This document shows positions 13,445 to 26,600 of a DNA stretch of 64,000 bases, one piece after another; the first letter of the stretch is position 1, and each line of letters begins with the position of its first letter. Under the pieces are notes generated by a model. That model was not told the origin of the DNA and did no database searches. It was given only the letters and a program-made list of their open reading frames with translations. A program made the position numbers and the translations under genes. Source of the DNA: Larus michahellis (Eukaryota > Chordata > Aves > Charadriiformes > Laridae); the NCBI RefSeq assembly GCF_964199755.1, contig NC_133899.1:24345446-24409445 (forward strand). The letters are read 5' to 3'.

Positions 13445-13675
13445 ACACAATGCGCCAGGGGAGGTTTAGATATTAGGAAAAATTTTTATGCTGAAAGGGT
13501 TATTAAGCATTGGAACAGGCTGCCCAGGGAAGTGGTGGAGGCACCATCCCTGGAGGTATTTAAAAGCCGGGTAGATGTAGTGCTTAGAGATACGGTTTAG
13601 TGTTGGGTTGATGGTTGGACTCAATGATCTGAAAGGTCCCTTCCAACCTGGGCAATTCTGTGGTTCTGTGAACGC
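13445..13675 (+). mobile_element. CR1 LINE 3' fragment
   Basis: It encodes the last codons of CR1 ORF2 (the [24 protein letters not shown] tail at about 13,510-13,580) followed by the characteristic 3' untranslated end with the GGTTGGACTCAATGATCT-type segment and CCTTCCAACCTG. It ends near 13,675 with a degenerate TTCTGTGGTTCTGTGA tail. It is severely 5'-truncated, as is usual for CR1. Confidence 0.88.
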
Positions 13676-13985
13676 GGGGCCGGGCAGGGTCCAGCATCCC
13701 CGGAGCTCCCCCTTTCCCACGCCTGGCAAAAGCCACCACAGAAGCTGCAACGGCAGCTGGTGGGGATGCAGGCAGAGCGCATCTCGCCTGTGGCAGGCAG
13801 CAGGTAGGGAGCAGAATTTCCCCCTTTATCTTCTCATCCCAACCAGACAGGACAGTTTTTGGAGCTGGTGGGAAAGGCGTGATAGTTTAAATCAACAGTT
13901 TGCCCTCAGCACTGAAGAAGCCCGCGCCGCACATTACCTGTTAAACAAACTGTGCTCTGAGAAAGAAAGGCCTATTTATAAAAGC
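13676..13985. other. Intergenic DNA, no gene seen
   Basis: GC-moderate noncoding sequence with nothing recognisable. Confidence 0.5.
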
Positions 13986-15660
13986 TCCTCTTGACATTCG
14001 CCTCCTCAAACATAGCAAAGCATGTGCTAGAAATAGCCGCATGAATGATCGAGTCTGTTTTGAGTCTCCTCTCCCCAACAACCAAGGAAATCCCTATGTA
14101 CAAACATTTAAACTGTAACATCTGGAGCGCAGTAATTTTATCTTGAAGATCCACATCAAACAAACCTGCAGCTCAGCCCAAGAAGATATACAAATACTTC
14201 CCCAAGGAGACCCCAGTCTTACAACTCAGGTACCGGGAGACTTGTGATTTAAAAGAAAGATAATTCAGCATCTCTTTATCCACGCCTGACAAGTATGCCT
14301 TCGGAGGGCATTAGCGTGAAATTATCGCTCTTAATCAAACCCAAAGTAAAACAGATTTGTCCCAATTATTTGATGCAGGCCTTGAAATACCCGGTTTAAA
14401 ATTTATAACCCAAGAAACCCTATGCATCATTCGCAGCTAGAACTTTACCCGAGAAGTTTCACTTGGGTTACACTTTTTCTGTACAGCTGAATTGCTAAAA
14501 TAAGCACCCAGCCATATATAGCACAGTATGTTGGCACTCACAGCGGTGGGGAATGACTGGATTCAATTTTCCATGGAAGATGACAATTAAAATTGCTTTC
14601 TTTGGTATATCCCATCCTTTCTGTTGTTTTTCTGTGCTCTCCAAGCACGGAGTAAATTTAGGACGCCGAGCTCCTTTTCCTTCAAAATCTCACTTCCAGT
14701 TTCCATCTTATTAAAGACATGACTTAACTTTAATGTGTGTAACATAAACGGTATCGTAAAGAGGAAGAATTAAAACAGCATGGGAACATTTGTAGTTTCA
14801 AGAGGGGGAAATAGCACAGCATATTTCCTTTTTGGTTGTTGTTGTTTATCCAGTGGATAAACCTTGGCGTTCCCCCTCCTACCGAATACTTCGCCTGCCT
14901 TGCAATAATTGGGAATTCCACGTTTTGAGAAGTTATTATATTATATCCACAAATAATCCGTCTTGTCAAGTCCATCTCATATGTTGAAGATAAAGTTGGA
15001 GCTGAGTCACTGCAGACATCTGGAGAAGGTTCATTACTTGTAATTGCGAGCCCCTCTGTTAATGCACCCCATGAGAAAGGAGCTGACAGGCTGCATATTT
15101 CTGCAAACTGTTCCCAGAAAGAACCAATTTCCTGACTTCCATGTGGTGTCAATAATATAGGCATGAGATGGAGCAGTGCTTATGAAATATTAAATCTGCT
15201 TACAGGACCCAGCTATAAGTAAATTCAGACCACCTGGGAGACGGAGGTTTGCACCGGGTATGTAGAGCTTGGCACTCACCTGGTATATAAGACCGATGGG
15301 CTCTAATCTACGCATTTTGGTTTATTTACCACAAAACTTCCTGACAGTAGTAGAGGGGGCGGGGGGGGGAGAAAAAGGCAGAGGGTGGAGGGGGTAAAAC
15401 ACATTTCTTCACGTTTAGGACTCAAACCTTTCAAATCACTGACGTTATTAAATTTACTATCACAAGCAGCCAGAGATCTTATTATTCATCGGCACAAAAA
15501 AAAAAAATCAAAAAAAAAAAAAAGAGGCTGATATTTCATGGCTTTTGAGTTAGATCATTTTGGTTCATGCCAATGAAAACAAAGCATTAGTGTTTTGATG
15601 TTTTAGTATAATGATTTAATTCTCTCATTGATATTAGAACCCAGAAACACAACAAACACG
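13986..15660. promoter_or_regulatory. Candidate conserved noncoding cluster
   Basis: Low-repeat, AT-rich sequence with very few CpGs and many AT-rich homeodomain-type cores, notably about 14,030-14,640 and 14,700-15,160. It lies between repeat-bearing flanks but contains no mobile element itself, apart from a G-run at about 15,355-15,370 and A-runs near 15,500-15,525. This is the strongest enhancer-like block of the window by eye. The call is inference; orthologous alignment would decide it. Confidence 0.35.
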
Positions 15661-16282
15661 AAGACCCCTTCAAAATCCTTGAGTCGGAGCAAGGGCTCTT
15701 AAATCACTTCAGCGCGCCGACCTCCCGTTCCATGGCGCGTGATTTTTGTGCCAGGGACTTTGCAAAGAAGGGGTTCCCCCCCATCGCAAACATGCGGTTC
15801 GATAGCACTAACCTGTGCTCCGCGAGCCGGCCTGTGAAAACTGAAAAACATCTGGGCTCTTTTTGCTGGCAGAAGCAGCAGTTCCTTGACCTCGGAGCAG
15901 ATCCATCGGCTTGAGCTGCAATGCAGCCTTTTCGCTAGTTCACCCCTAATTTTCCACTCATTGTGCACGACTCCCCAGGAGGTCACCCAGCACCCCCGGG
16001 CTGGGAGCGGATGGAGATGTGGAGCCATGGGCATGGGGAGAAAACAATTTTAATGGCATTAGGCCACCACCTATGTTCCCACTCCCCAGGGTTCAGGGCT
16101 GGGGATGTCAAGTGGTCTCCATTTTCCCTAGCTTGAAATAAAAGACAGGTTTCCCCCAAGAAAGACGAGGGGAAGAAGCAGGGGAGAAATAGGCTTTCAG
16201 TAGAGCAACAGCAAGAAGCTGGGGTCATTTTGCTCTGTGCTGCATAAAAAATAGGGGTAAAACATTGCACGGGACTTATTAT
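15661..16282. other. Intergenic DNA, no gene seen
   Basis: Noncoding, ordinary composition; no recognisable feature. Confidence 0.5.
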
Positions 16283-16746
16283 GTTGGAACGGGGCCAGAT
16301 GAGGCCCCAGAGATGCTGGGAGGGCTGGAGCCCCTCTGCTGTGAGGACAGGCTGAGAGAGCTGGGGGGGTTCAGCCTGGAGAAGAGAAGGCTCCGCGGAG
16401 ACCTTCCAGCCCCTTCCAGTCCCTAAAGGGGCTCCAGGAAAGCTGGGGAGGGACTCTGGATCAGGGAGGGGAGCCATGGGACAAGGGGGGACAGTTTTAA
16501 ACTGGAAGAGGGGAGATTTAGATGAGATCTGAGGAAGAAATTCTTGGCTGTGAGGGTGGTGAGCCCCTGGCCCAGGTTGCCCAGAGAAGCTGTGGCTGCC
16601 CCAGCCCTGGAGGGGTTCAAGGCCAGGTTGGATGGGGCTTGGAGCAACCTGGTCTGGTGGGAGGTGTCCCTGCCCAGGGCAGGGGGGTGTCACTGGGTGA
16701 TCTTTAAGGTCCCTTCCAACCCAAACCATTCCATGATTCTAAGATT
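16283..16746 (+). mobile_element. CR1 LINE 3' fragment
   Basis: A well-preserved CR1 tail running from the GAGGACAGGCTGAGAGAGCT-type segment through the GTGGTGAGCCCCTGGCCCAG and CCCTGCCCAGGGCAGG segments to CCCTTCCAACCCAAACCATT and ATTCTAAGATT. It belongs to the same subfamily as the copies at 37,978, 41,295 and 47,623, and differs from the large element at 31.9 kb in its 3' untranslated region. It is truncated and carries no intact protein. Confidence 0.92.
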
Positions 16747-19700
16747 AGCAACACCTTCCAGGAGGAGAAGCTGTCTGTGGTGATGGGGACAGGCCCCAGG
16801 GGCGGTAGAAGATGGGAGATCCACATGGTACTGCAGACCAAGAGCTGGCCTACACCAAGCCAGCACACACGGTATGGAGATGTAGGGTCAGGCCAGGCTG
16901 GCACCTTTGCACGAGCCATGCCACGTCCACCCGTTCCCGGGGGGCAGGCGGGTGCACCCCTTTTCCCAATGCTGAGCTTCTCTGCCTGGACACAGCACAG
17001 CACAGGACATGGAGATTTGGGCGCACGTACGCTTTCCCGTCTATTCATTTCATGTGTGCGGGAAGGGGCTATTTTTGGTTTATAGCCTCTTGCTGCAGCC
17101 AGTATCTGTCAGCGGGACATGACGTACGGCGCTGTGTGACGGCTCCGCTCCCTGCGCTCCCCCTCTCATGGCAGGAATGCCTCTTGTTTTCTCTCCTCTG
17201 GACCGCGTCGGAGCTGAGAGCATCCAGCCAGGCCAGCTTGAGGCACAGGAAAACCAGGCAGCTGCCCAAAGCAGCTCGGGCCTCCCTGCCTGTGCCAGAA
17301 GACCACAAGACCGGTGGGCTCCTGCCACCAAGGGAGAGCTGAGAGGGGCATGCAGCCATGCACCGAGATCTTCTCCCACTTGCCGTCCTTGCCCCGACTC
17401 TCCTCCTGAGGACCAACAGACACAGGCTGAGAAGCTCTGAGCTGGATTTGGCCCCCGCCACACTGCTTAGGCTTAAGGGTCTAATGTTGCAAGGTGCTTT
17501 TTTGGGTTTTGTCCTGTGTCCATGCCCTGCATCCTCCATCTATAGGTCACTTCTGGATGCAAAGCCTACAGCCTCTCTGAGGACAGGTAACTGGCCACCA
17601 TGCGCTTGTGGTGACCAAGGCCAAATTCTCTGCCACATCACGTAGGCTGAGCCTGGGATTTGACTGTATTTCTGGCCAGCTAGAGGAGGGCTGAGCTGGT
17701 GAAGGACTTTGACCAGCCCCTGCCCCTGCGCAGAGGGGCAGGCACCAGTGAGACAGGCTTCAGTGGGGCAGTCTGGTCCCCTGGGCTCAAGGTGACACTG
17801 GAGTGGTGCTCTTCTTGCTTGCTTCATCCCTGGGTTTCCATGCAGACGCTGCTGATATCATCCTAGACCTGCAGAAAATGGGACTCACTGGGGTTTATCC
17901 ATCGAAATTTCCGCTTTTTCACATTTGCCACATTGACCACTTCAATCTGGATGGCCAAAAAGCAGCAAAAACTGGATTTGTCTCCTTACCTTCACCCTCT
18001 TGCCACCACATTTTCCCAGCAGGACACAAGTGATGCTCCCAGCCCTGCCTTCATGCCCTCCGCTGCCTCCCAGCCCCTCTGCGGGCAGCTCAAAGACATT
18101 CACTTCTGCACAGGCAGCACCGAATTGCACCCGAGCTGGTGAGGCCTCCTGCCAGGCAGAGCTGTATCTGCTCAGGACCAGCACCCTATGCCTGAAGCCT
18201 GGAACGGGTGCATCAAACTCATGGAAAAAGTCTTTCCCAGCCTGCATCAAGCTGAAGATGGAAACGCACTTTTGTCTCCTTTTGTGGATTTTAAAATCAA
18301 AACAACAAGCAAAGTTGCTCTTACCTGATGGGGAAGATCTGGCCATGATATATGTCACCTTGTATGGCTGGGCTGTGCTGGTCTCCCATCTGTTGCTGGT
18401 CACTGAAGGACCTGAGCCTCCGACTCCCACATCTCAGAATCTTCAAAAGGAGATTCAACAACATTTACATCTAATCGCAGATGCCACACTCTGGCAATAT
18501 CTAATGTTTCATGTTTCTTATGCAATGGGTGTCCTGTACTACCCAAACAAGACAAATTAAAAATGATACTAAAATAAACAAGAAAGGTCAGTTGTGTTCC
18601 TCAAAATAATAAAAAGGCAGCTCTGGTTTAATGAAGGATGGAGTCTGTTGCTCCTGACAGCAAAGATTCGTAGTTGGGGCCTGTTACAAAGAACATTCAG
18701 CCCAGCTGTTTCTACTATGAGGCCACATTTCATGCCCATCGATGGTTGTTCACATGTCTGCGTTTCCACAGATGACTGTCCATGCACAGCCCAATAAGTT
18801 AGGATGAGCTCAGCCGGCCAAACAAGAACTGTGGTTAGGTGGGGCCTGGCCAGCTTCCACGACATCGACCAATCTCAGGAGCTTCATTTTACACCTTCTC
18901 TTCTCCCAGCAAAGACCCAACATCGCACCATCCATGGGGTCAGCAGCCATGGAGAGTTACCATGACCTACGATGGGGTTAGCAGTTTTATGGAGGGATGA
19001 AGGACTGTGTGGCCCCATGTCTCTGGTACTCCTGTAGTAAAGGGGAAAGGGGCTAAGAAAGCAGCCCTGGCACACAGAAGATGCAAACCTTTGTGCCTGA
19101 GCTGTTCCCTGAGTATGCAAAGAAGCTCAGCCTAGGGCAGGACCTCTCCTCTGAAGATACGCTGCCCTGAACACTGTTGCTACCACATTTCCATTGGTTA
19201 CCACCACATTTCCATTGATTACCACCACCATATCCATTGATACCATTGACATCAGTACATTCACGGTGGGGCTCAGTATCCCCTTCTTGCATCAACAGAG
19301 CAAGGCTGTTATTTTGGCAGACAGTTTGTGACACCTCCAGCTGCTCCGTTTGTCCACCCATCTCAGCTCCAGCTCTAAGATCCCATATCCCTCCATTCTG
19401 GACCAATCCTTCCTGGCACTGAGCAAAGAAGTGCAGACAAAACCAGGGATGTCCGGCACCGAATCTCACCGGTCATCTATAGCCTCAGTAAGAAGAGCTT
19501 GGTAACAGGCTGTTATCTTTAGCAGAAAGCAGCAGTAGAAAGGAGACACCAGGACTAGTTCACCAACCCCAGGTCACCTCCCTGGCCGGTGCTGTTATCA
19601 GTTATCAGAGTCTGCAGCTCTCCAGGTGCTCAGGGAACAGAGATACTCCTCACCACCTGCGGATCACCTTACCCACCCACCAAAAACCAGAGCCAGACAG

Positions 19701-20089
19701 GTGCTGCTGCCCATCAGTATGTGCCAAGGCTTTTGCCAGCCAAGGTTTGAACTGGGGTGTCAGCCACCTCCCTGAACCATGACAATTTACCCCAAAACAG
19801 GCCTTCCCTCTGCCCGCTGCAGGGAACATGTTGCATCACCCCGCTCTGCTTATTTTTGATGGATCATGGTGACCTTTCCAACATATTTCCTGGAGTATTA
19901 TAAAGCCTTATCTGAATGGGCCTCTTGCAAAAAAAAAACATAACCAACAGCGTAAACCAAAGCAATTTGGGTAATGATGGCTTTTTGGTCCAGTTTATCC
20001 TGCACCAAACTCCATAGAAGGCAACGCTGAACGTTTCCCAGACCTTCACAGTAGACCTTGGAACTGTCTCTCTGATTTATCGGTTGTTT
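16747..20089. other. Intergenic DNA, no gene seen
   Basis: Noncoding. It contains a small inverted repeat with a CArG/MEF2-like core at 17,067-17,087 and a short tandem repeat at 19,181-19,250, listed separately. Open frames of 150-190 codons at 16,812-17,539 and 18,000-18,560 overlap on both strands and resemble nothing I know. Confidence 0.5.
19181..19250. repeat. Short tandem repeat, 18-21 bp unit
   Basis: Three adjacent copies of a TACCACCACATTTCCATTGA-like unit begin at 19,181, 19,199 and 19,220, followed by a partial fourth copy. Copy lengths are 18, 21 and 21 bp. Confidence 0.85.
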
Positions 20090-20690
20090 CACGACACATG
20101 CGTTTCTCCTATATAATCCTAGTGTTTTGCTTATAAGCCATATTATAACCGGGAATCAATCTATCTTCTTTATTTGAACGTTTAGGACAGATTCACACAT
20201 CATTTTACCATTAATTAGAATAGACTCAGCCTCACGGATCTTTCAGGTTTTAAGCCTGGCTGTGGTATTTCAGTTCTTTGCTGCTGCTTGCTTTATGTGA
20301 AAAAAAATCCCAAACTTCAGCGCTTTCTGTTGCGGCTTGAAGAAGAACACAGGTTGTTTCATCACTCGTTGTGAGACATGTGTTACCCGGCTCATTAATT
20401 CACAACAGTTCTTGTTTTCTCTGCCTTTTTCATGCTGATCTGATACATTTGTGAAGTCTGGGGTTGTACTGCAAGTGATTAATGCTGCAGTAAAGTCTAA
20501 TAAACTGAGATTCCAACAAAAAAGTGTGAAAAATGTAATCTCTAATGTTCTGAAAGCTCACATATGACAAAACCCATAAATCACCCCAGAAGTAGTCATT
20601 ATGGTGAGTTACTAACTAGATTATACAGCTGCATTTGTCATAATTTCCCATTACGTAGAGAATAAACCTATCAGCCTGATTTATGGCAGA
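20090..20690. promoter_or_regulatory. Candidate conserved noncoding element
   Basis: AT-rich, repeat-free block with many TAAT/ATTA cores (about 20,205-20,225, 20,390-20,400, 20,475-20,510) and almost no CpG. It is bounded on the right by more ordinary GC-richer sequence. The enhancer-like call rests on texture alone. Confidence 0.3.
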
Positions 20691-23600
20691 GGGCTTCACA
20701 ATATGGGAACAGGGACCTGTGCTGTTCCGTGGCAAACGAAGAGAAATGTTGTGTCTGCTCAAGTGCAGGATGGAAAAGGCAGGACGGGAGATCTTCCCTT
20801 TCGCTCACTGGTCCTGTGAAGGCACTGATTCGGGGCCAACGAGCCCACAGAGGAGCTAGCCTTACGTCCAAGGGATGGCAAGAGAGAGCATCCACCAACC
20901 CAACCTGTCCCAACCCCACCAGCAGCAGCAGAACATGCTCTCCACAAGTAGGGGGAAGGGAGAAGTTGGGAGGTCTTTTGGGGGGCCAAAGTTGGTCATG
21001 GGGAAAGCGGATGGTTTAGTCACATCTAGGCATACGTTATCTCCAGACCTTAAATACACCAAACAGCCGTGCCTTGAGCATGGACTCAGGCAGAGCCTTT
21101 CCACATTTATGGAGGAGAGAACAGGAAGGGCTGGCCTGGGAGAAAGATGGTCAGCTTCAGCCTGTGGAAGAGAATTTGGCCAACTCAAAGAAATGTCCTC
21201 GTGAACAAGGGTAGGCTGCATTTCTCTGGAGGTCCAGTGTGTTTTTCAAACCACTGCAGAGCAAGTTCCCTCCTCCTACAGGGATCTCTGTATTGCCACG
21301 CTCTTCTGGATTGCATGAGAATGTCTGCAGCAATTTGAGATAATTCCCAGCCCCTCCACAGAGGCAAACAGTGAGCTGAAGTGGCTGATTTACTAGCAAG
21401 CACAGCTGATGAAGGCAACATCAATGAGGACACTTGGCAAGCCCGGCTCCGCGCAACCAGAGCCTGCCTGTCTGTGGTGGTACAGCCTGTAATTAGCTAA
21501 CACTCATCTGCTATATGCAGAAAGGATAAATATTGACAAACTTTGCAGAGTCTCCATTTATTCAGCAGCTGCTGAAAGCACCAGGTGGTTTGGTAGCCTG
21601 GTGCATCTGTCTGTCACCACAAGCTGCCACCCACCCCTGCGACAGCTCACAGCCAAGAGTAAGGAAGAGGTTGCCCATGTCCTCCTCTTCTAATTAAATA
21701 TCACAGGGGCCGGTGACGCAGACACAAGGCTCAAAGCAGCAGTCTGAACTCCTCCTTGCCTTGGTTTGCTGCTAGGGATCAGAAGCTGCTTGTGCCTACA
21801 CAGAAGGGACTGGAGCATTGAATTTTGGTGCTGGTTTCTTGCAGGACATTGGGCAGGTCTCCTTGGCCTTCTGTGTCTCAGGTCCTCACCTGTAAAACCG
21901 GTGGAGGAAAGACTGCTATTTCTGACCCGTCCAAATGAACCTGTAGTCACCATGTTTATCTGCTGAGATCCTCCCTCTGGAAAGCCTCAGAGCAACAGGG
22001 AACTTTTTTTTTTCCAGCTGGAGTAGCTACAGGCATCCAACCCAAAAGCTCCCCATGATCCTTCTCCCAAAGGCCAGGGAGCCAGTGAGGGGAAGAAACC
22101 TGAACAAGCACTTTTGCCTTCCTAGTTGTGGAGAATCAAAAGCAGTTTGTGGGTTGTGGGAGGAAGGAGCTGACAGGCCAGAGTAAGCCAGGAGCACAGC
22201 GGCCATGGGCCAGATGCCCAGAGCTCCTACACTCCCCTGAGAGGCTCCTACACTCCCCTGAGAGGCTCCCACCATGGCTTCAAGTGTTTAAACACCCCAG
22301 AAAGGGCCCAAACATGCAAGAAAAGAGGCTGTGTTTGTCCCTAAGGGGCTCTCTGCTCATTGCTGTTCTACAACAGACAAATGCAGTGAAGGAAATGGTG
22401 GCCATAAAGATGATGGGGATGTGTAGGTGTTGTAACTCAACAAACTCTACAGTCACAACTCCCTCATGGGCCAGGTTGCCAGATATTGTATGAAGCAAAA
22501 CAACATGGCTTTTTGGTTATTTATGGAGAACTCCCTGCTCCGTGTCACCTTCTAGAGGCACAAAAAGCATGAAGGGTCAATTGGGCAAAGGGAGATGGAG
22601 GTGAGACCATGCTGCCACCCCACTGAAAACTAGGAAAAGGTCTTTCAAGAACAATCCCCGAAGCGAGAACCACATTGTTTGTGCTTGCTGTGGTGACAGT
22701 GAGCGCTAGCAACAGCTAAGTGTAACCTGAGCAAAGCACGTTATCTCTGTGACACCTGGAAGGCGACTTGCTAGACGTTATCGCTGAGCAATACTTTGAT
22801 CTACCAGATGGGAGCAAAATGAAGGGATCCCACATGTTTTTCAGGAGACTTCTCCACTCCGAGCTCTCCTGGCCCACCTGAGCCCACCTGCGACATCCAG
22901 CTCCGTCTCAGATTACCACCCCAACAAAGCACCTGTGGAGCTGAAATCTACCTTGAAAAACAACTGGGGAAAAAAAAAATCAAACAGTAGAAGAAACTTT
23001 CTTTTGTGTCAGCCAGGAGAGCGTGCTTTGGCCAGACAGCAGAGCCCTCTTCAGTCCAGCAGTGGGTAGTGAAGAGCTGGTTGAACCAGTGTGACCTTGC
23101 AGGCACTGGCAATCTCCCAGTTGGGCCAAGCTGGGGTTTATCTGGTGCTGGGGTATAGCGGGCAGCAGTGCCTCCAGGACACAACTGAATGCACCCACCA
23201 CCAGTGCTCCCACCATAGATAGAAGACAAGGATCTGTCAAAACCAGAGGGCGGGAAATGCATCATATAATTACAGATTACAGTTCTAGGAGAAAGTATTG
23301 TTTCATGGAGAAATCATGGGGTGGAGGAGGAAAAAAAGGGGAGAAAGGGAAGAAACCCGCATTCTGAAGCTAATACATTAAAAAAAAAAAAAGATCTAAC
23401 AAAACATGTCATCATGTGACAAGGTAGTTTTTCTTGCAAGCAGGTGCACCACAGTTTTAGAAATATTAAATCTTAAGAGGTTTGCATTGCACAATAGATG
23501 GCAGCCAGAAAGCATGTTGATGTTTTTTGGCAGTGTTTCAGATGTCATGGTATTTTTTTTTTCTTTAAAGCTTCCATCAGCAGGAGGGAAAGCCGTGCCA

Positions 23601-26600
23601 AGGAAAAGGAATCAAATCTGGATGCAGCAAGACTCGCATTCAGACGGAGGCTCCCTGCCAGGAGCTACAGGGCCAAATCGGAAACAACCACATTGAGTTC
23701 ATTATGACAACTGCATAATCAAAAGCCTGCATAAAGGCAAAAAAAAAATTAATATATTAATCTATTTAATACTTAGCTAAATTCTCAATTGTTGAAATAG
23801 ATTTGAAGAAAAATTCATCGTAATCCCATCTCCTGTTGAGAAATTCCTTCTCCTTGTTCTCCGAGACGCCCATGAGATGGCAGGAGCGCACTCTCCTCTG
23901 ATGGCCGAGGGGACCATGATGCAGGTGCCATTTCCACACCGGGAACTTTGCTCTGTGGGCACTGCTGAGAAAACGCTGATTTATCTTGCTAGGTATTGCT
24001 GCTGGAGGGAGATGAGGGAGCGGCACCAAAGGGCACATCTGCAAAGAAGAAATCGACTGATGGCAGTTTTCTAGAGAGCTACAAATGGCTCCGTTTCCTC
24101 CTCTTGATTTCAGCCCCTTTAAATTGCTTTGGGGGACACGACCCTGCTCACCACAGACCCTGGGCCTATGTGCTCATCCCGTGGTGTGCACAGGAATTTG
24201 TGAATGGGCACTGAGAAACTGAGTGCGATGAGAAAAGGACCCAGACATCCGCCAGAACAAAATCTGGAGGCTGTGATTTCTAAATCACAGCCCTGGCATT
24301 TATGGCTGGGGATGACTATGGAAACAAACTCTCAGGGATGTCCCAGTTTTCAGCTCTGTTTACGATCCCAAGGCCTCTCCACAACTGGGGCACAGCTGCA
24401 AGCCCGCCTCTGGTTGGGCAGGACCCACAGGAGCCCAGCTTCTGTGTGCTGGGCCAAAGGGTGGCAGTTGTGCAAGCACTTCCCTTAGCCAGGCTGCAGA
24501 AGGGACACCCCAACAAGGGACAGACACTAGTGGCTGAAAAGCACCTGGCTGCCCCAACAGCTTCAAGAGAGAACGTTGCATGAAGGAGATGCTCTTTACA
24601 TGCTCAAGGGTCTTAAACCAGGAGGTCCCCCTAAGTAAGTCTTTCACCCACTCGTTTGCCAAATCCATACTGAATTCATGAAGTCACACACAATTATGGC
24701 AGTTTTGCATGATGGAAAGTGTTCAAGTGCGCAGATGCTGTCTCTGTCAAGGGTACAACCACTTCTGCACCAGGTTCATGCTTGCTCAGGCACGCTCAGC
24801 TCAGGTCCTACCAGGATGGGAAGGCAAGAAGAACTCCAGCAGCCTCACGCTAGGTCGTCTCTAGCAACAGGTATAATCGGGACGCTACAGCCTGCGTTCC
24901 CAGGAATGTCACTGTAGCCTGCAGACAGCTGTACTGCAGGGAGACACTGCCCTCTACGATGACCAAGAGATGATGTTGGTTAACTTTTCTCAATGACTCC
25001 TTTAATCTTCACATAACCCAAACCTCCATTATCTCCTGTCCATTGAATCCTTTGCTTCTGTGTCTTCCTTCACTACCTCCTGACTTTCAAGCTTTGCAGT
25101 TCACCATTCCTAATGCAACCTGCAAGATCGCTCTCCTGTCCTCTTCATTCTCTCTTTCTTCTGCGTGGTACATCAGTTGGCATCCAAGCTCCTGGTTGCA
25201 AAACCAGTTTAACATCGAGACACACAGACCCAATGCCTCAGATTGCACAGGTGAATCCTCTCCAGAAGCTGATGTCTGCCTGTGTCCATGGACTTGCTGG
25301 TTATAAAGAACCCTCAGAAAGCAGTGGGACAGGAGCGGTGTGAATCCATCAGTGTATGAGCCCACAGAGCCCCAGGGACAGCAAGGGGACATCATTGGGA
25401 TACAACAGCTTTGAAGTTGAGGAAAGATTAGGGCAGGAATTGTCCCTTTCTCCTGACGACCTTATCATTCACAACATTAGTGCCCCGTTTACAAACAACA
25501 TGCAAACCCACAAGAGTTGGCACTCAAGAGAGCTCAAATCTTGAACCCTCAACCTGACTTGAATCACTGCTGCTCTCTCCAGTGTTTAAATAAATTATTG
25601 GAAAACCTCTGCCAAATGCATAAATCCCATCCTAATGCCCCCTGATGTCAGAGGGAAGGTGCCTGGTAACGTTACTGGGCTTTGGATCAGGCCTCAGAAG
25701 AGCAGCTGCAAGATATTAACCAGCAGGCTCAGAAATTCGTCTTTGCTTTAACTCGGCCTAAACCTTTGTAAATAACTCACGATAGGTCAGGGAAAAAAAG
25801 AAGCTAACAGCTCATATCTGGCTGTGTTCCCCTGTCCTATAAAATAAGCTTACGCTCTTAAGAAAGAGGAAAGCTCGCTAAACAAATCCACCCAGAGCGG
25901 TGGTAGTTTCCATTCCACAAACCAAACCATTCAAGAAGGGCAGGAATCGCTGCGATGGTTCTTCACCTTTTTCCGTGGCCGATAACAATTTCCTCCTTGT
26001 TCTCTTCAGCGTTCCCACCGGGCCTGTTTCCTGCCCTCTCCTGATTGCCAAGAAATCCCTCCCGCTGCTGTGAGAAGCATGACAGCTCCTAGGAACTATC
26101 TGCTCGTGGGATGTCAACGCAAGGTGGTATGGGGAGGAGGAGCAGGTACGTTTTCTTCTGGCAGGAGATATCACGGACTTGGGAGGGTACCAGGCTCTAG
26201 CGGGCACCTAGCTTGGGGCGTGGGTGAATCATTCCACCTTCCTCTAGCTCCAGTTGTGCCAACCAGCATCTCGGAGTGCCCCAATAACACGAATCATAGC
26301 CTGAATACCTTTTTCTTTTGTTTTTCGAGGTGGTTCTGAAGCGGCAGGTGCTGTTGCCTGGCTCAGCTGAGAAATTGTTCGGCGCCGCAGCAGTCTGTGT
26401 CATGATTATCACCACCCCAACTGGGGAAACAAGGGCTAGACAGGGAAATACGGAGCTGGGATGGAGCGAAGATGGGCAGTGAGGGCTGCACACCATGTGG
26501 AGATCTCCCACAGGCAGAAATATGGAAATATTAGCATATTTGCCATTATGTGAAGGACAGGATTCCCGTGCAGCATTGGCATATGCTGAGCAGCTGAGAG

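Noticed and set aside
16812..17539. Open frames of 156-176 codons on both strands
   Set aside because: Mutually overlapping, no homology and not flanked by splice sites in a consistent gene model.
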